The notes under the pieces: model-generated | Told to the model about the DNA's origin: nothing | The model's database searches: none | Seen by the model: the letters and a program-made list of their open reading frames with translations, nothing else | DNA from: Peribacillus frigoritolerans | Lineage (GTDB): Bacteria; Bacillota; Bacilli; Bacillales; DSM-1321 | DNA length: 64,000 nucleotides | Assembly: GCA_030562215.1 (NCBI GenBank) | Contig: JAUPFL010000001.1 | Span: 1-64,000, forward strand | Reading direction: 5' to 3' | Program-made: the position numbers and the translations under genes | Shown here: positions 20,181-28,730 of the stretch, piece by piece | Layout: every line of letters begins with the position of its first letter | How positions within the stretch are numbered: the first letter of the stretch is position 1

Positions 20181-21569
20181 ATGATTTATGAAGAAACTTA
20201 CCAATACCTATTAAGGAATGTATCTTCCACTGAATTCGATACGTGTTTGTACGCCTTGCTCCACAGTGATTGGGACGGGGTCATTCAGAGCCCGCTTCAT
20301 ATGATGGCCCGGGGAGTCGGAACGACAGAAAAGTACTTAAGGCAGATCATCAATAAATTCACCGCACCACAAGGTTCACTAAAAAAAGTGTTTGTGCCTG
20401 TTCATCAAGGAGAAGATGTTTTATACAAATTTAACCTTGGTCCTGCAAGTAATCTTGGCTATAACAGAAAGACGGACCGTTATTGCAAGAAATACCGTTT
20501 CTTTTATAGCGATGCTTTCAAAACCTTGACGATTCATGGAAAACGTCTGCTGCTTATGGGTGCCTTCCGAATGTCTGTTTTGAAGTCTGAAGAAGTACTA
20601 TTCGAATATCATGAAATCGTCCCTGATTCCAGCTCGCTATTCACAAGGCAGCGCTTATTGGATACAGTCGATGCAATCCATGACGCTTTAGGCCATATCG
20701 TGACGATTTCTTTTGCGAGCAGGGCTTTTTCAAAGAAAGAAGTTCTGGTATTCACCTTTTCCGAAGGCATCTTGGAGCAGTATAAGGAAAATAGGGCGGA
20801 ACGGACATTGTTGCGGAGAACGATTTTTAACTCTGGCTACCTTGGGCATATCAATGATTCTGTATGCAGGGAATTGGAACGGGTCGGTAAATATATTTTC
20901 CGTTCATTTCTGCAAGAAGCGACAAACATCTCCAATGATATCCAAAAAGAACTGCAGAAGTTAGCACGTTTCGTCTATTCCCATTCTCTTAAGAAATTTG
21001 GCCAGGCGCTTCCTGCCAATAAGCAGTTGCTTCTTGCCCCAAAACAAGCCTCTGCTTATTTAAGCAAGATCATGTACAATGAAGCATTGGAACAGATGGT
21101 CAAGTATGCCCACCAGGCAGAATCCATCAAAAGCCTGCTTGAACGCGACCATTTTCATAGAAACATCTCCGAGAAAGCTTTCCGCCGGGAAGTGAATGAA
21201 TTGGAAATGGCAAAACATATCGAGCCCATTCTCCATAAGTACCATCAAGCTGACTACATCCGCCATGTGCTGAACGACTGGTGCGAAACATGGCTCATTT
21301 CCCGTGTAAAGACAGTGACCGAAGAATTCCGGGCAGAAGGAAAAAGGAAAAGTACCGATGATAAACAGATCGCGGCCGAATATATGGAGCGCATTAGAAA
21401 CGATACATATGGCCAGTTGGACAGGCTGTTGACCTTGCTTCTTAAATACGGCAATCATGCAGTGGCCCCGGCTGTCCGGAACTTCCCTCTCACAAAGAAA
21501 AAGGAAACCCTCCAATCCTATTTCGCTATCCAGAAGGAACGTCTCGATGTTCTCTCCATTTCCTCTTAA
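20181..21569 (+). CDS. Uncharacterised protein, 463 residues, possible N-terminal winged helix
   Basis: Intact. I prefer ATG 20181 (behind AAAGGGGACGAAGC) to the ATG 21 bases upstream, which lacks spacing. Residues 1-65 (YQYLLRNVSSTEFDTCLYAL, then GVGTTEKYLRQIINKF) resemble the winged-helix fold seen in replication initiators and some regulators. The middle and C-terminal parts are helical, rich in Lys/Arg/Glu, with no catalytic signature. No signal peptide or membrane helix, so cytosolic. It stands alone between a membrane protein and quinone oxidoreductase and is followed by a terminator. A role in nucleic-acid binding is a guess. Confidence 0.75.
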   Translation: MIYEETYQYLLRNVSSTEFDTCLYALLHSDWDGVIQSPLHMMARGVGTTEKYLRQIINKFTAPQGSLKKVFVPVHQGEDVLYKFNLGPASNLGYNRKTDRYCKKYRFFYSDAFKTLTIHGKRLLLMGAFRMSVLKSEEVLFEYHEIVPDSSSLFTRQRLLDTVDAIHDALGHIVTISFASRAFSKKEVLVFTFSEGILEQYKENRAERTLLRRTIFNSGYLGHINDSVCRELERVGKYIFRSFLQEATNISNDIQKELQKLARFVYSHSLKKFGQALPANKQLLLAPKQASAYLSKIMYNEALEQMVKYAHQAESIKSLLERDHFHRNISEKAFRREVNELEMAKHIEPILHKYHQADYIRHVLNDWCETWLISRVKTVTEEFRAEGKRKSTDDKQIAAEYMERIRNDTYGQLDRLLTLLLKYGNHAVAPAVRNFPLTKKKETLQSYFAIQKERLDVLSISS

Positions 21570-21604
21570 CATCACACGGTTTAAGCCTTTTAATATGTTT
21601 TCCA

Positions 21605-21632
21605 AGAGAGCGGATCCGTTCTCTTTTTTTGC
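21605..21632 (+). terminator. Rho-independent terminator
   Basis: Stem around AGAGCGGATCCGTTCTCT followed by seven T, 36 bp after the uncharacterised gene at 20181-21569. Confidence 0.7.
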
Positions 21633-21725
21633 TTGTAACAAATGCCGACTGTGAATTGCAGAATGACGATTGTGGTTTGGTGATTGGTGCACTGTGGATT
21701 TCTCCTCTGAATTCGTGTGTTGCAT

Positions 21726-21883
21726 ATGGATCTTGTGGATAAGGGAACTTGGGCAGTAAGTTGTTTGAACGGCAGGCCATAACACCTGAAAGGGCAAGGG
21801 CATTTATTATGGGGTTATTCAAGGGTCTAAGAATGGGTTTATATAAAGGAACTGAAAAAGGTTTTGACCATCAGTATGAATAA
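21726..21883 (+). CDS. Possible small basic protein, about 52 residues
   Basis: If one G is restored near 21742, a frame runs from ATG 21726 (MDLVDKG) to TAA 21883 with the segment LFERQAITPERARAFIMGLF followed by KGTEKGFDHQYE. Amino-acid composition looks coding, but there is no clear ribosome-binding site and no family match. Weakly supported. Confidence 0.28.
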
Positions 21884-21952
21884 GGTGTTGAATCTCGGCA
21901 GACCACAAAAAGAAACGGGCCCCATTTAGAATGGAAAGCCCTCAATGAATTG

Positions 21953-22917
21953 TTATGGTATTAATAATATTTTCCCCGAACTTTTCCGGCTTTCAAGGAG
22001 TCTATGTGCATCGGCCCCATTTTCCAACGAAAAAAGAGCCGGTTCATGATGAGGATTTCCCCTGACAGAATCCATTGGAACAGCTCTGCTGTTCTTCTTG
22101 TCCGTTCTTCATGAGTAGTCAGGACGTTCCAAAGGTCACCACCTATTAATGCCTTGGATGTATCCATTAACATCCTTGGATCGATTTTCTCCGGATCACC
22201 GCCTGCCATCCCAAAAATACGACAGTTCCTCCAGTCTTGGTCGCACTGAAACTATCCATCAAGGTTTGGCCCACTGATTCATAAACGATATCAACGCCTT
22301 TACCGCCGGTTACATCCTTAATGGAAGCCACCCAGTCTGATCCGTAAAGGAAAACATGATCCGCACCCATTTGTTTGGCAACAGCCGCTTTATCATTGGA
22401 TGAGGTCAAGCCAATGACCTGACCGCCCTTCATCCTGATCATCTGTGTCAGTAATTGACCGACTCCACCTGCAGCCGCATGGACCAGAGTGGTTTCCCCT
22501 TCTTTAACTGGATGGCTGTCATGCATTAAATATTGGGCAGTCAATCCTTGAAGTAAAACGGAAGCGGCCGTTTCAAAGGAAATCCCATCAGGCAGCGGTA
22601 ACAGTTTATCAGCAGGAACTGAAACCAGCTCCGCATTGGCATGGGGAACATCAGCGAACCCGACACGATCCCCTGCTTTCACATGATGGACATCTTCCCC
22701 GACATATTCGATGACCCCTGCCCCTTCATACCCTAGAATGAATGGGGATCACCCACCAAATGATAATTCCCTTTCCTTCTATATACATCAGCAAAATTCA
22801 ATCCGATTGCTTTCATTCGGACGATCACGGCTGATTTTGAATGTTCAGGTTCTGCAATTTCCTTACAGACAGAACTTCCGGACCGCCGAATTCATCAAAG
22901 ACAAGTGCTTTCATCAT
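21953..22917 (-). CDS. Quinone oxidoreductase / zinc-type alcohol dehydrogenase family protein, frame-broken
   Basis: MDR-superfamily NADPH:quinone reductase of about 322 residues, spread over several frames. Start near 22917 behind AAGGGAGTTAGG, with MKALVFDEFGGPEVLSVR. Then VKAGDRVGFAD, the nucleotide-binding VHAAAGGVGQLLTQMIRMKG, GADHVFLYGSDW and GGKGVDIVYESVGQT; the repaired C-terminus is LLESRKSSGKILLIP. Structural-zinc cysteines are absent, as in QOR enzymes. Three or four one-base gaps are needed (near 22830-22690, 22190 and 22010). Soluble; acts on quinones or enones with NADPH. Confidence 0.8.
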
Positions 22918-22989
22918 CCTAACTCCCTTCAATGCTTCTTCATTCTTTAAGATATAGGATGGACCCTTTGATGGCAAGAAACACAAATA

Positions 22990-23019
22990 ACCGCCCTGCC
23001 CATTAAAGGCAGGAGCGGT
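22990..23019 (-). terminator. Possible terminator of the small gene at 23032-23177
   Basis: ACCGCCCTGCC pairs with GGCAGGAGCGGT around a 7-base loop. Read on the minus strand the following tract is only moderately T-rich. Confidence 0.45.
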
Positions 23020-23031
23020 CACTAAGTTTAT

Positions 23032-23177
23032 TCAATCAGTATTGGAACCAGGACCGTTCTTTCGTTTATTCGCAGAATATTCCTTACCGTGTGCTTCATG
23101 TTCTGCAATGATATCCGCTTTCGGTATATGGTTATTCTTTTTGGTGAAGCGATGCGGTTGCGATGTTTTTTTCCCAT
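23032..23177 (-). CDS. Small basic protein, spore-protein-like, about 48 residues
   Basis: ATG 23177 follows GGGGAG at 7-bp spacing. With one A restored near 23140 the product reads MGKKHRNRIASPKKNNHIP then KADIIAEHEAHGKEYSANKR and ends GPGSNTD. Length, charge and the ENxxAN-like alanine-rich centre resemble small spore-associated Bacillus proteins (YfhD/YpzG-like), but I cannot name the family with confidence. Monocistronic. Confidence 0.5.
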
Positions 23178-23319
23178 GATCTATCTCCCCTTCATCCAAT
23201 GTTTTATGTTGAACTAATGTTAGCTTGTCCGATTACCACCGAAAATACCGGCAAAATAAGCACTTCATAATAAAGGAAAAACCTTTGTGGAGACCGAATA
23301 GATAGAAAACTGATTTATA

Positions 23320-23536
23320 AAAATGTTTCCTGTATTGAACAAAGGTTACGCTTACGGGAAATTCGTGAAAGTGATGCCGCCTACGGTTTCAACGACCTTG
23401 ATTTAACTCGCATCGGCCGGTGTCATCAAGTGAGCTCTTGCTTAAGCTGGGCTTCATCCAGGAAGGAATATTAAGGAGTTATATTTACCAAAACGGTAAC
23501 CCTCATGATACATATGTCTATTCCTTGCTGAAGTGA
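23320..23536 (+). pseudogene. GNAT (RimJ/RimL-type) acetyltransferase relic with internal deletion
   Basis: Pieces of one N-acetyltransferase remain in order: EQRLRLREIRESDAA (typical N-terminus), then without the roughly 80 middle residues GFNDLDLTRI, and LLLKLGFIQEGILRSYIYQN plus the C-terminus HDTYVYSLLK. The missing middle cannot be explained by single-base errors, so this is genuine decay. Confidence 0.65.
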
Positions 23537-23560
23537 AACCCACCTTTGGAAGGTTGCACT

Positions 23561-23665
23561 GATTCGGACACTCCTTCCTATAATTGGCTAGATGCTTTAT
23601 TTGCTGAGGCTTTGCGTTCAGTCGGCGGAAAGGGAGCGGATTTCCGGAACCAAGATTCGGTTCTG
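23561..23665. repeat. Dispersed repeat family 1, partial copy at 23.6 kb
   Basis: Shares GACACTCCTTCC, TGAGGCTTTGCG and CAGTCGGCGGAAAGGGAGCG followed by GATTTC with the copy at 16564-16765. The terminal hairpin module is absent. Confidence 0.6.
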
Positions 23666-23791
23666 CTCGGAGCATCCGTTCCTCATTCCATTTACTTATT
23701 TGAACAAGATAAAACGGCAAATAAACTTCCTTTATATTCCAAATTACCCACGAAAAAAGTCACCTAAAATTGGCGACTCCAACTTCAAGAT

Positions 23792-24621
23792 TTAGGTGGC
23801 TACAAGATAGTCCTTCAAGGCCTGCTGCAGCGTACCCTTTGTTTCTGCCTTATTATCAAGTTGAATCCCTGATCGGATCATTTTCGTAACAACCTCAGGG
23901 CGTAATCCAGTCACCACAGCTTTACAACCCATCATTGCCGTTCCATCGAGGATTTTCATCAAGTCATTGATCATTTCAACTTCCATTTCGATGATACCGG
24001 ACAAATCCAAGATCAAGGTCTGTATCCGCAGTTTACCTATCTCCATCAATACTTTTTCTTCGATTATCTGTATTCGTGAATAATCGATTGTCCCAATTAA
24101 CGGAAGGACACAGGTGGTGGAAGTGACGGGAATGATCGGGACTGATAGATTTTCCACCAAGTTTTGCTGAGCGAGAATCAATTTGTCTTTATAATCGGAG
24201 TAACTGACGAAAAAGATTTAAGAAATACATCAACCTTTTCATTCACTATTTTCTCTAAATCAAAAAAGACCTTGGAATCCTCAATAAACGCTTTCTTTTC
24301 TTGTTCGAACTTATAAAGAAAGGTCCAAAGCGTTCTGCGGAGCGCCTGAATCCATTCCAGCTTGAATGAAAGCGTCAAGGAGTGGGTTGCCCACGTAACC
24401 CCCTCTTGTTCGGCAAAGGCAACCAAATCCGTTTCATTCTGTTCCACTATATAACGGACGAGCTTATGCGCATTATTTAAAAGGTCGACATTTCCAATCA
24501 GAAGGATTTCTTCGATTTTATCCCTGACATTGACCGCTGCTGATAAAAGATATTCTTCAAACTCACTTTTATTCTGCAAAAGGAATTCCATTATTTTATC
24601 TTCATCGTAAACAAAACTCAC
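23792..24621 (-). CDS. RsbR-type STAS-domain stressosome protein, frame-broken
   Basis: About 277 residues once one T near 24208 is restored. Residues 1-150 form the helical non-haem-globin-like N-terminal sensor typical of RsbR paralogues; residues about 165-277 are a STAS domain (IPVTSTTCVLPLIGTIDYSR, LILDLSGIIEMEVEMI, VVTGLRPEVVTKMI). In RsbRA-type proteins a threonine follows the conserved Asp after the ILDLSG strand; here that position reads E-V, so the usual phosphorylation site seems lost, while the T of VTGLRPE is kept. Monocistronic, no rsbS or rsbT beside it, so an orphan paralogue. Confidence 0.82.
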
Positions 24622-24749
24622 TCTTCTCCACTCCCTTTTTGAACATCCAACTGTGATTTTTGTTACTAATTACTTTCTATATTGGTGGAGTTTTTTCCTG
24701 CTATATGCTCATATATTAAAGAGCTGGAAAGTAAATAGGTTGAAGCCGG

Positions 24750-25196
24750 TTAGATCTCCTCTCCTGGGAAAACATTTTTCGATGCGGAAGAAAAGATCAG
24801 ATGGGTGGACGATTTCCCATATTTAATGGCTTCATCGACGAAGTCTTCCAGCGTTTCCATGGAGTATGTACTAATTTTAATAAGATAACTGTATTGACCG
24901 GCTAACCGATGGCATTCCAGAACTTCCGGATGGCTCAAGCTAAATTGATAAAAGTCCTTGCATCTATCCGTTTCGAATAATATGAATGCCGTAATGTTCC
25001 TATCAAGTTTTTCAAGTGATATTTCCGTTTTATATCCCTTTATCACTCCGCTTTCCTCTAATTTATTGACACGTTCTTTCGTTGCTGGAGCCGTTAAGGA
25101 AACTTCATGTGCCAGTTCTTTCATGGACATGCGCCCATTATTCTCCAGCAAGGAAAGTATTTTTTTATCCGTTCGATCCAATTCGATCGCCCCCAC
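24750..25196 (-). CDS. Lrp/AsnC-family transcriptional regulator
   Basis: Intact, 148 residues. N-terminal helix-turn-helix (LDRTDKKILSLLENNGRMSM, VSLTAPATKERVNKLEESGV) and C-terminal RAM ligand domain (FILFETDRCKDFYQF, SHPEVLECHRLAGQYSYLIK). Cytosolic, amino-acid-responsive regulator by family. Divergent from the PfpI-like gene across 135 bp, which makes that gene and lrp itself the likely targets. Confidence 0.9.
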   Translation of the reverse strand: MGAIELDRTDKKILSLLENNGRMSMKELAHEVSLTAPATKERVNKLEESGVIKGYKTEISLEKLDRNITAFILFETDRCKDFYQFSLSHPEVLECHRLAGQYSYLIKISTYSMETLEDFVDEAIKYGKSSTHLIFSSASKNVFPGEEI

Positions 25197-25331
25197 TTTT
25201 TATTATTAATAGAATCCTTTCAAATACATTATAAAATAAAAAGAAATGAGTTGAATACGTAATTAATTGCATGTATTAAGGGATTATCTTTTTATATAAT
25301 TAATTCAAATATAAATAAGGGGGATGCTGTC

Positions 25332-25915
25332 ATGAAAAAAGTATTGATGCTGCTATCCAATGGATTCGAAGCGGTTGAAGCAAGTGTGTTTACAGATGTA
25401 TTGGGTTGGAATAAATTAGAGGGTGATGGAACCACTGACTTGGTTACGGTGGGACTTCACGAACAATTGAAATGCACATGGAATTTCATCGTGCAGCCCG
25501 AACTGACCCTCGATAAAGTGAACATTGATGACTTCGATGCTTTGGCCATTCCAGGAGGTTTTGAAGAAGCCGGTTTCTATGAGGATGCCTATGATCAGAG
25601 GTTTCTTGATGTGATCAAGCATTTTCATAATAGGAAAAAATCATAGCAACCATTTGTGTAGGTTCTCTTCCACTAGGAAAAAGCGGGATCTTGAATGGAA
25701 GAAAGGCCACAACATACAACCATCCAACCAGTAAGAGACAAGGGCAGCTAAAAGAGTTTGGTGCGGTTGTCGTGAACGAACCGATTGTCGTCACGGAAAA
25801 TATCATTACATCCTACAATCCATCCACAGCTTTCGATGTTGCCTTTACGCTCTTGGAAATGCTCACTTCAAAAGATAATTGTGAACATGTAAAGGAATTG
25901 ATGGGTTTCCATTAA
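25332..25915 (+). CDS. DJ-1/PfpI-family protein
   Basis: About 195 residues after restoring one A near 25643. ATG behind AAGGGGGATGCTGTC. DJ-1 landmarks: KKVLMLLSNGFEAVEASVF, IPGGFEEAGFYED, and the nucleophile-elbow cysteine in IATICVGSLPLGKSGIL. Members act as glyoxalase III/deglycase-like enzymes, amidases or chaperones; this branch (ThiJ-like) is not resolved further. Divergent from the Lrp gene, which likely controls it. Confidence 0.82.
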
Positions 25916-25944
25916 GAATGTCTTGGAAACCTACACGATCTGAT

Positions 25945-26150
25945 GTTATTTGGATGTTAAATCCCACTCCAGGCATTCGCTTATCCAGAGGCGGTCTTGC
26001 TTGCGCCTCCCGGGGTCTCCCTAGACGAGCTTTTCTAAGCAGGAGTCTCGTACCTTCCGTGTTTTCAACTAAAAAAACTGTAGACAAAACTCACTTTTCT
26101 TCGAGTTTGTCTACAGTCTGGGGTTCCGAGTGAATTCGGAACCTGTTTTA
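25945..26150. repeat. Dispersed repeat family 1, divergent copy at 26.0 kb with terminal hairpins
   Basis: Contains CGGGGTCTCCCTAGACGAGC and GCAGGAGTCTCG, and the inverted repeat TGTAGACAAAACTC/GAGTTTGTCTACA shared with the 16.6-kb copy. It ends with GTTCCGAG/TTCGGAAC and CTGTTTTA, a terminator-like hairpin serving the PfpI-like gene. Confidence 0.6.
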
Positions 26151-26152
26151 CG

Positions 26153-26345
26153 TTATTTCCAATAAGCCAATGAACGGGTTTTCATGGATTCACGGAACTG
26201 TTTTGTTGATTCTGGCAGGGCTTTATTCTTTGCATAATCGATGATGACACCATACTGGCGAATGACATCGAGACTATCCAGCTCGCCATTGACGAATTTA
26301 GCTTCCACGCTTTGTATGTTTTCCTCAAGCCATTGTTTGCAGTTG
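26153..26345 (-). pseudogene. C-terminal fragment resembling acetone-carboxylase gamma / related family
   Basis: A frame without start reads CKQWLEENIQSVEAKF, then LDVIRQYGVIIDYAKNKAL and TRSLAYWK before TAA at 26153. The RQYGV...D...YW pattern resembles the C-terminus of acetone/acetophenone carboxylase gamma-type subunits. Only about 64 residues remain and the 5' part is missing, with an unrelated small gene upstream. Truncated relic; family call tentative. Confidence 0.42.
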
Positions 26346-26379
26346 TTCCTGTTATTTTAAGTATGCTTACACAACAATA

Positions 26380-26550
26380 TTATTTATCAGGTGTTTCCGA
26401 TGTGCCTTCCTCGCTGTTTTTGAGGTAAACTTCAGAAATTCCATTCATACCTTCCATTAGTTGCGCTTTAGTATATTCCATACTGCCAACCAGTTTATGA
26501 AGCTTCTTATCATTGTTCTCTTCTGTAAGTTTAGATTCTGAATCAGTCAC
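26380..26550 (-). CDS. Small acidic protein, 56 residues, unknown function
   Basis: GTG start at 26550 is placed 7 bp after GGAGGTG, an excellent site, giving VTDSESKLTEENNDKKLHKL and ending EEGTSETPDK. Charged, helical, no cysteine and no membrane segment. No recognised family. Divergent from the DUF1641-ndh operon. Confidence 0.6.
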   Translation of the reverse strand: MTDSESKLTEENNDKKLHKLVGSMEYTKAQLMEGMNGISEVYLKNSEEGTSETPDK

Positions 26551-26865
26551 ATTTTTTCACCTCCATCATTTAGGGTGGCAAATCAAGATGGAAATATGTA
26601 TGACAGGCGTCGATGGTAGACACCCTCTTAAAGTCCACTTTAGGTAAAAACAGGAAACTTTCATTAAAATCCGTATTTCTAATAAGCAGGAAAAGATTAT
26701 TTTATGAATCTTTTTTAAAAAATCAGCTGTTTTCAAGCCACTAAAGGGATATACTATAGTTTAGCTTTTATTACATTTTTGTTAGTATTTTTTCTTGTCA
26801 CACATTGTGTAATATTTTACAAGTTTTTCTAATTATATCAACAAAATGCTTATTGCAAAGGAGAA
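26551..26865. promoter_or_regulatory. Regulatory region of the yjlC-ndh operon with Rex box
   Basis: TTGTGTAATATTTTACAA at 26805-26822 is a near-perfect palindrome matching the Rex consensus TTGTGAA-N4-TTCACAA. A TATACT element lies near 26750. In B. subtilis the orthologous operon is repressed by Rex, which senses NADH/NAD, so the same control is likely. The remaining sequence upstream shows nothing else I can name. Confidence 0.7.
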
Positions 26866-26871
26866 TTGGAT

Positions 26872-27303
26872 ATGTCAGAAACGATTACCCAATCACAAAC
26901 TGAACAACTTAATGCCCGCCAAAAACAATTAGATGTACTGGACCAGTTATTAAAGCCTGAGGTTCAGGAATCTTTGAACACTTTAGTCGAGCAGTTACCA
27001 AAACTAACTGAGTTAGTGAATATTTTAACAAAGTCTTATGATTTCGCTCAATCGGTTGCGACTGATGATGTGTTGAAAAATGATACGGTCAGCGCCATTT
27101 CGGAAATCGCGACACCTGTAGTCCATTCAGTGAAAGGGCTTGCCGCTAATGCCATCGAAGCTAAGGATCGTGCTGAAGTGAATAATGATGTGATCGGTCT
27201 TTTTGGTCTGTTAAGGATGATGAAAGATCCGCAAGCACAAAAGCTTTTCCGTTTCGCCCAGGCTTTTCTTGAAGTCTCTGCAGAACGTAAAAACCAAAAA
27301 TAA
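26872..27303 (+). CDS. yjlC: DUF1641 protein (YjlC-like)
   Basis: 143 residues, all helical. ATG 26872 follows AAAGGAG at good spacing. The DUF1641 region covers residues about 65-140 (VSAISEIATPVVHSVKGLAA, GLFGLLRMMKDPQAQKLFRF). Encoded 38 bp before the type II NADH dehydrogenase, the same pair as yjlC-ndh in B. subtilis. Probably an accessory or regulatory partner of the dehydrogenase; its biochemical role is not known. Rex box upstream. Confidence 0.85.
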   Translation: MSETITQSQTEQLNARQKQLDVLDQLLKPEVQESLNTLVEQLPKLTELVNILTKSYDFAQSVATDDVLKNDTVSAISEIATPVVHSVKGLAANAIEAKDRAEVNNDVIGLFGLLRMMKDPQAQKLFRFAQAFLEVSAERKNQK

Positions 27304-27341
27304 TTTGATAACTTTCAATCAGTAAGGACGGGGGATTAACT

Positions 27342-28523
27342 ATGTCAAAACAAATCGTCATCTTAGGTGCAGGTTACGCAGGATTGCTATCTGCCTTATC
27401 CGTACGTGAATATTATAATAAAGATGAAGTGCAGGTTACAGTGGTGAACCAATTTCCAACGCACCAAATCATCACCGAATTGCACCGTCTTGCAGGCGGT
27501 TCCATTTCTGAACAAGCCGTTTCCATTCCGTTGGAAAAGCTTTTCAAAGGAAAAGATATCGACCTTGTCATTTCCAAAGTGGAGTCTTTCTCAGTCGATA
27601 ACAAAGAAGTGAAACTTGCCAACGGTTCCACGTTATCTTATGATGCCCTGGTTGTTGCTTTGGGAAGCCAAACAGGATTCTTCGGCATTCCGGGACTTGA
27701 GGAAAACAGCATGGTCTTGAAATCCGTAAATGATGCTAACAAGATTTACAAACATATCGAAGATCGCATCCGCGAATATTCACAAACGAATAATGAAGCG
27801 GACGCAACCATCGTGATCGGCGGCGGCGGATTGACGGGCGTCGAGTTAATCGGTGAAATCGTGGATCATTTCCCTAAAATCGCCAAAAAGTTCGGTGTGG
27901 ACTTCAAGGACTTGAAAATCAAGCTTGTGGAAGCTGGTCCAAAAATCCTTCCGGTCCTGCCTGATCACTTAATCGAACGTGCCATGACAAGCTTGGAGGC
28001 ACGCGGCGTTGAATTCTTGACAGGTCTGCCTGTAACGGGTGTTAAAGGAAATCAAATCGAATTGAAAGACGGACAAACGATAACTGCCAATACGCTTGTT
28101 TGGACAGGCGGAGTTGCGGCACTTCCTATCGTAGGCGAATCAGGCCTTGAAGTGGATCGCGGCAAAGCAACCGTTAATGAGTATTTGCAATCCAAATCCC
28201 ATAATGACGTATTCGTTGTCGGGGACAGTGCCGTTGCGTTCCCTCCAGAAGGCGGCCGTCCGTACGCCCCTACTGCACAAAATGCTTGGCAAATGGGTGA
28301 GCTTGTTGGATACAACCTATATGCAGCCTTTGAAGGCAAGAAACTTGAAGTATTTTCACCTGTAAACTCAGGTACACTTGCGAGCCTTGGCCGTAAGGAT
28401 GCGGTGGCAACCGTCGGGGCCAATAACACGTCACTTAAAGGCCTGCCGGCTACATTGATGAAAGAAGCAAGTAATGTTCGCTACCTATCACACATCAAAG
28501 CCCTATTCAGCCTAGCTTATTAA
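27342..28523 (+). CDS. ndh: Type II NADH dehydrogenase (YjlD/Ndh)
   Basis: Intact, 393 residues. Membrane-associated flavoprotein passing electrons from NADH to menaquinone without proton pumping. FAD-binding Rossmann motif IVILGAGYAGLLSALSV at the N-terminus, second nucleotide motif VIGGGGLTGVELIGE near residue 155, FAD-contact VFVVGDSAVAFP near 290, APTAQNAWQMG, and a short C-terminal amphipathic segment. Co-transcribed with the DUF1641 gene and probably Rex-controlled. Terminator at 28553. Confidence 0.92.
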   Translation: MSKQIVILGAGYAGLLSALSVREYYNKDEVQVTVVNQFPTHQIITELHRLAGGSISEQAVSIPLEKLFKGKDIDLVISKVESFSVDNKEVKLANGSTLSYDALVVALGSQTGFFGIPGLEENSMVLKSVNDANKIYKHIEDRIREYSQTNNEADATIVIGGGGLTGVELIGEIVDHFPKIAKKFGVDFKDLKIKLVEAGPKILPVLPDHLIERAMTSLEARGVEFLTGLPVTGVKGNQIELKDGQTITANTLVWTGGVAALPIVGESGLEVDRGKATVNEYLQSKSHNDVFVVGDSAVAFPPEGGRPYAPTAQNAWQMGELVGYNLYAAFEGKKLEVFSPVNSGTLASLGRKDAVATVGANNTSLKGLPATLMKEASNVRYLSHIKALFSLAY

Positions 28524-28552
28524 TTCATTATCGCCGTGACATGTTCACGGTG

Positions 28553-28590
28553 CATGCCCTTATTCCCGGTTGGGAGTAAGGGCATTTTTC
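28553..28590 (+). terminator. Rho-independent terminator of ndh
   Basis: ATGCCCTTA/TAAGGGCAT stem followed by TTTTTC, 30 bp after the ndh stop. Confidence 0.8.
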
Positions 28591-28601
28591 AATTCAGAAA
28601 A

Positions 28602-28629
28602 GGCGGGTACCCGCTGAAGGGGTCCCGCC
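28602..28629 (-). terminator. Stem-loop at the end of argS
   Basis: GGCGGGTACCC pairs with GGGTCCCGCC; on the minus strand it is followed by CTTTTCTG. Likely terminator of argS, 100 bp after its stop. Confidence 0.5.
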
Positions 28630-28730
28630 ATAATTCACTCTAATTGCATAGACGTTAAGTCAAGGTGGATCAATCGCATCGCAAATGCTTTGGCCTTCAC
28701 CTACGATGATTATCCTGGTGTTTTTTCACC

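Noticed and set aside
26089..26345. Insertion sequence next to the carboxylase fragment
   Set aside because: No transposase or terminal inverted repeats of IS type found; only a family 1 repeat copy is present.
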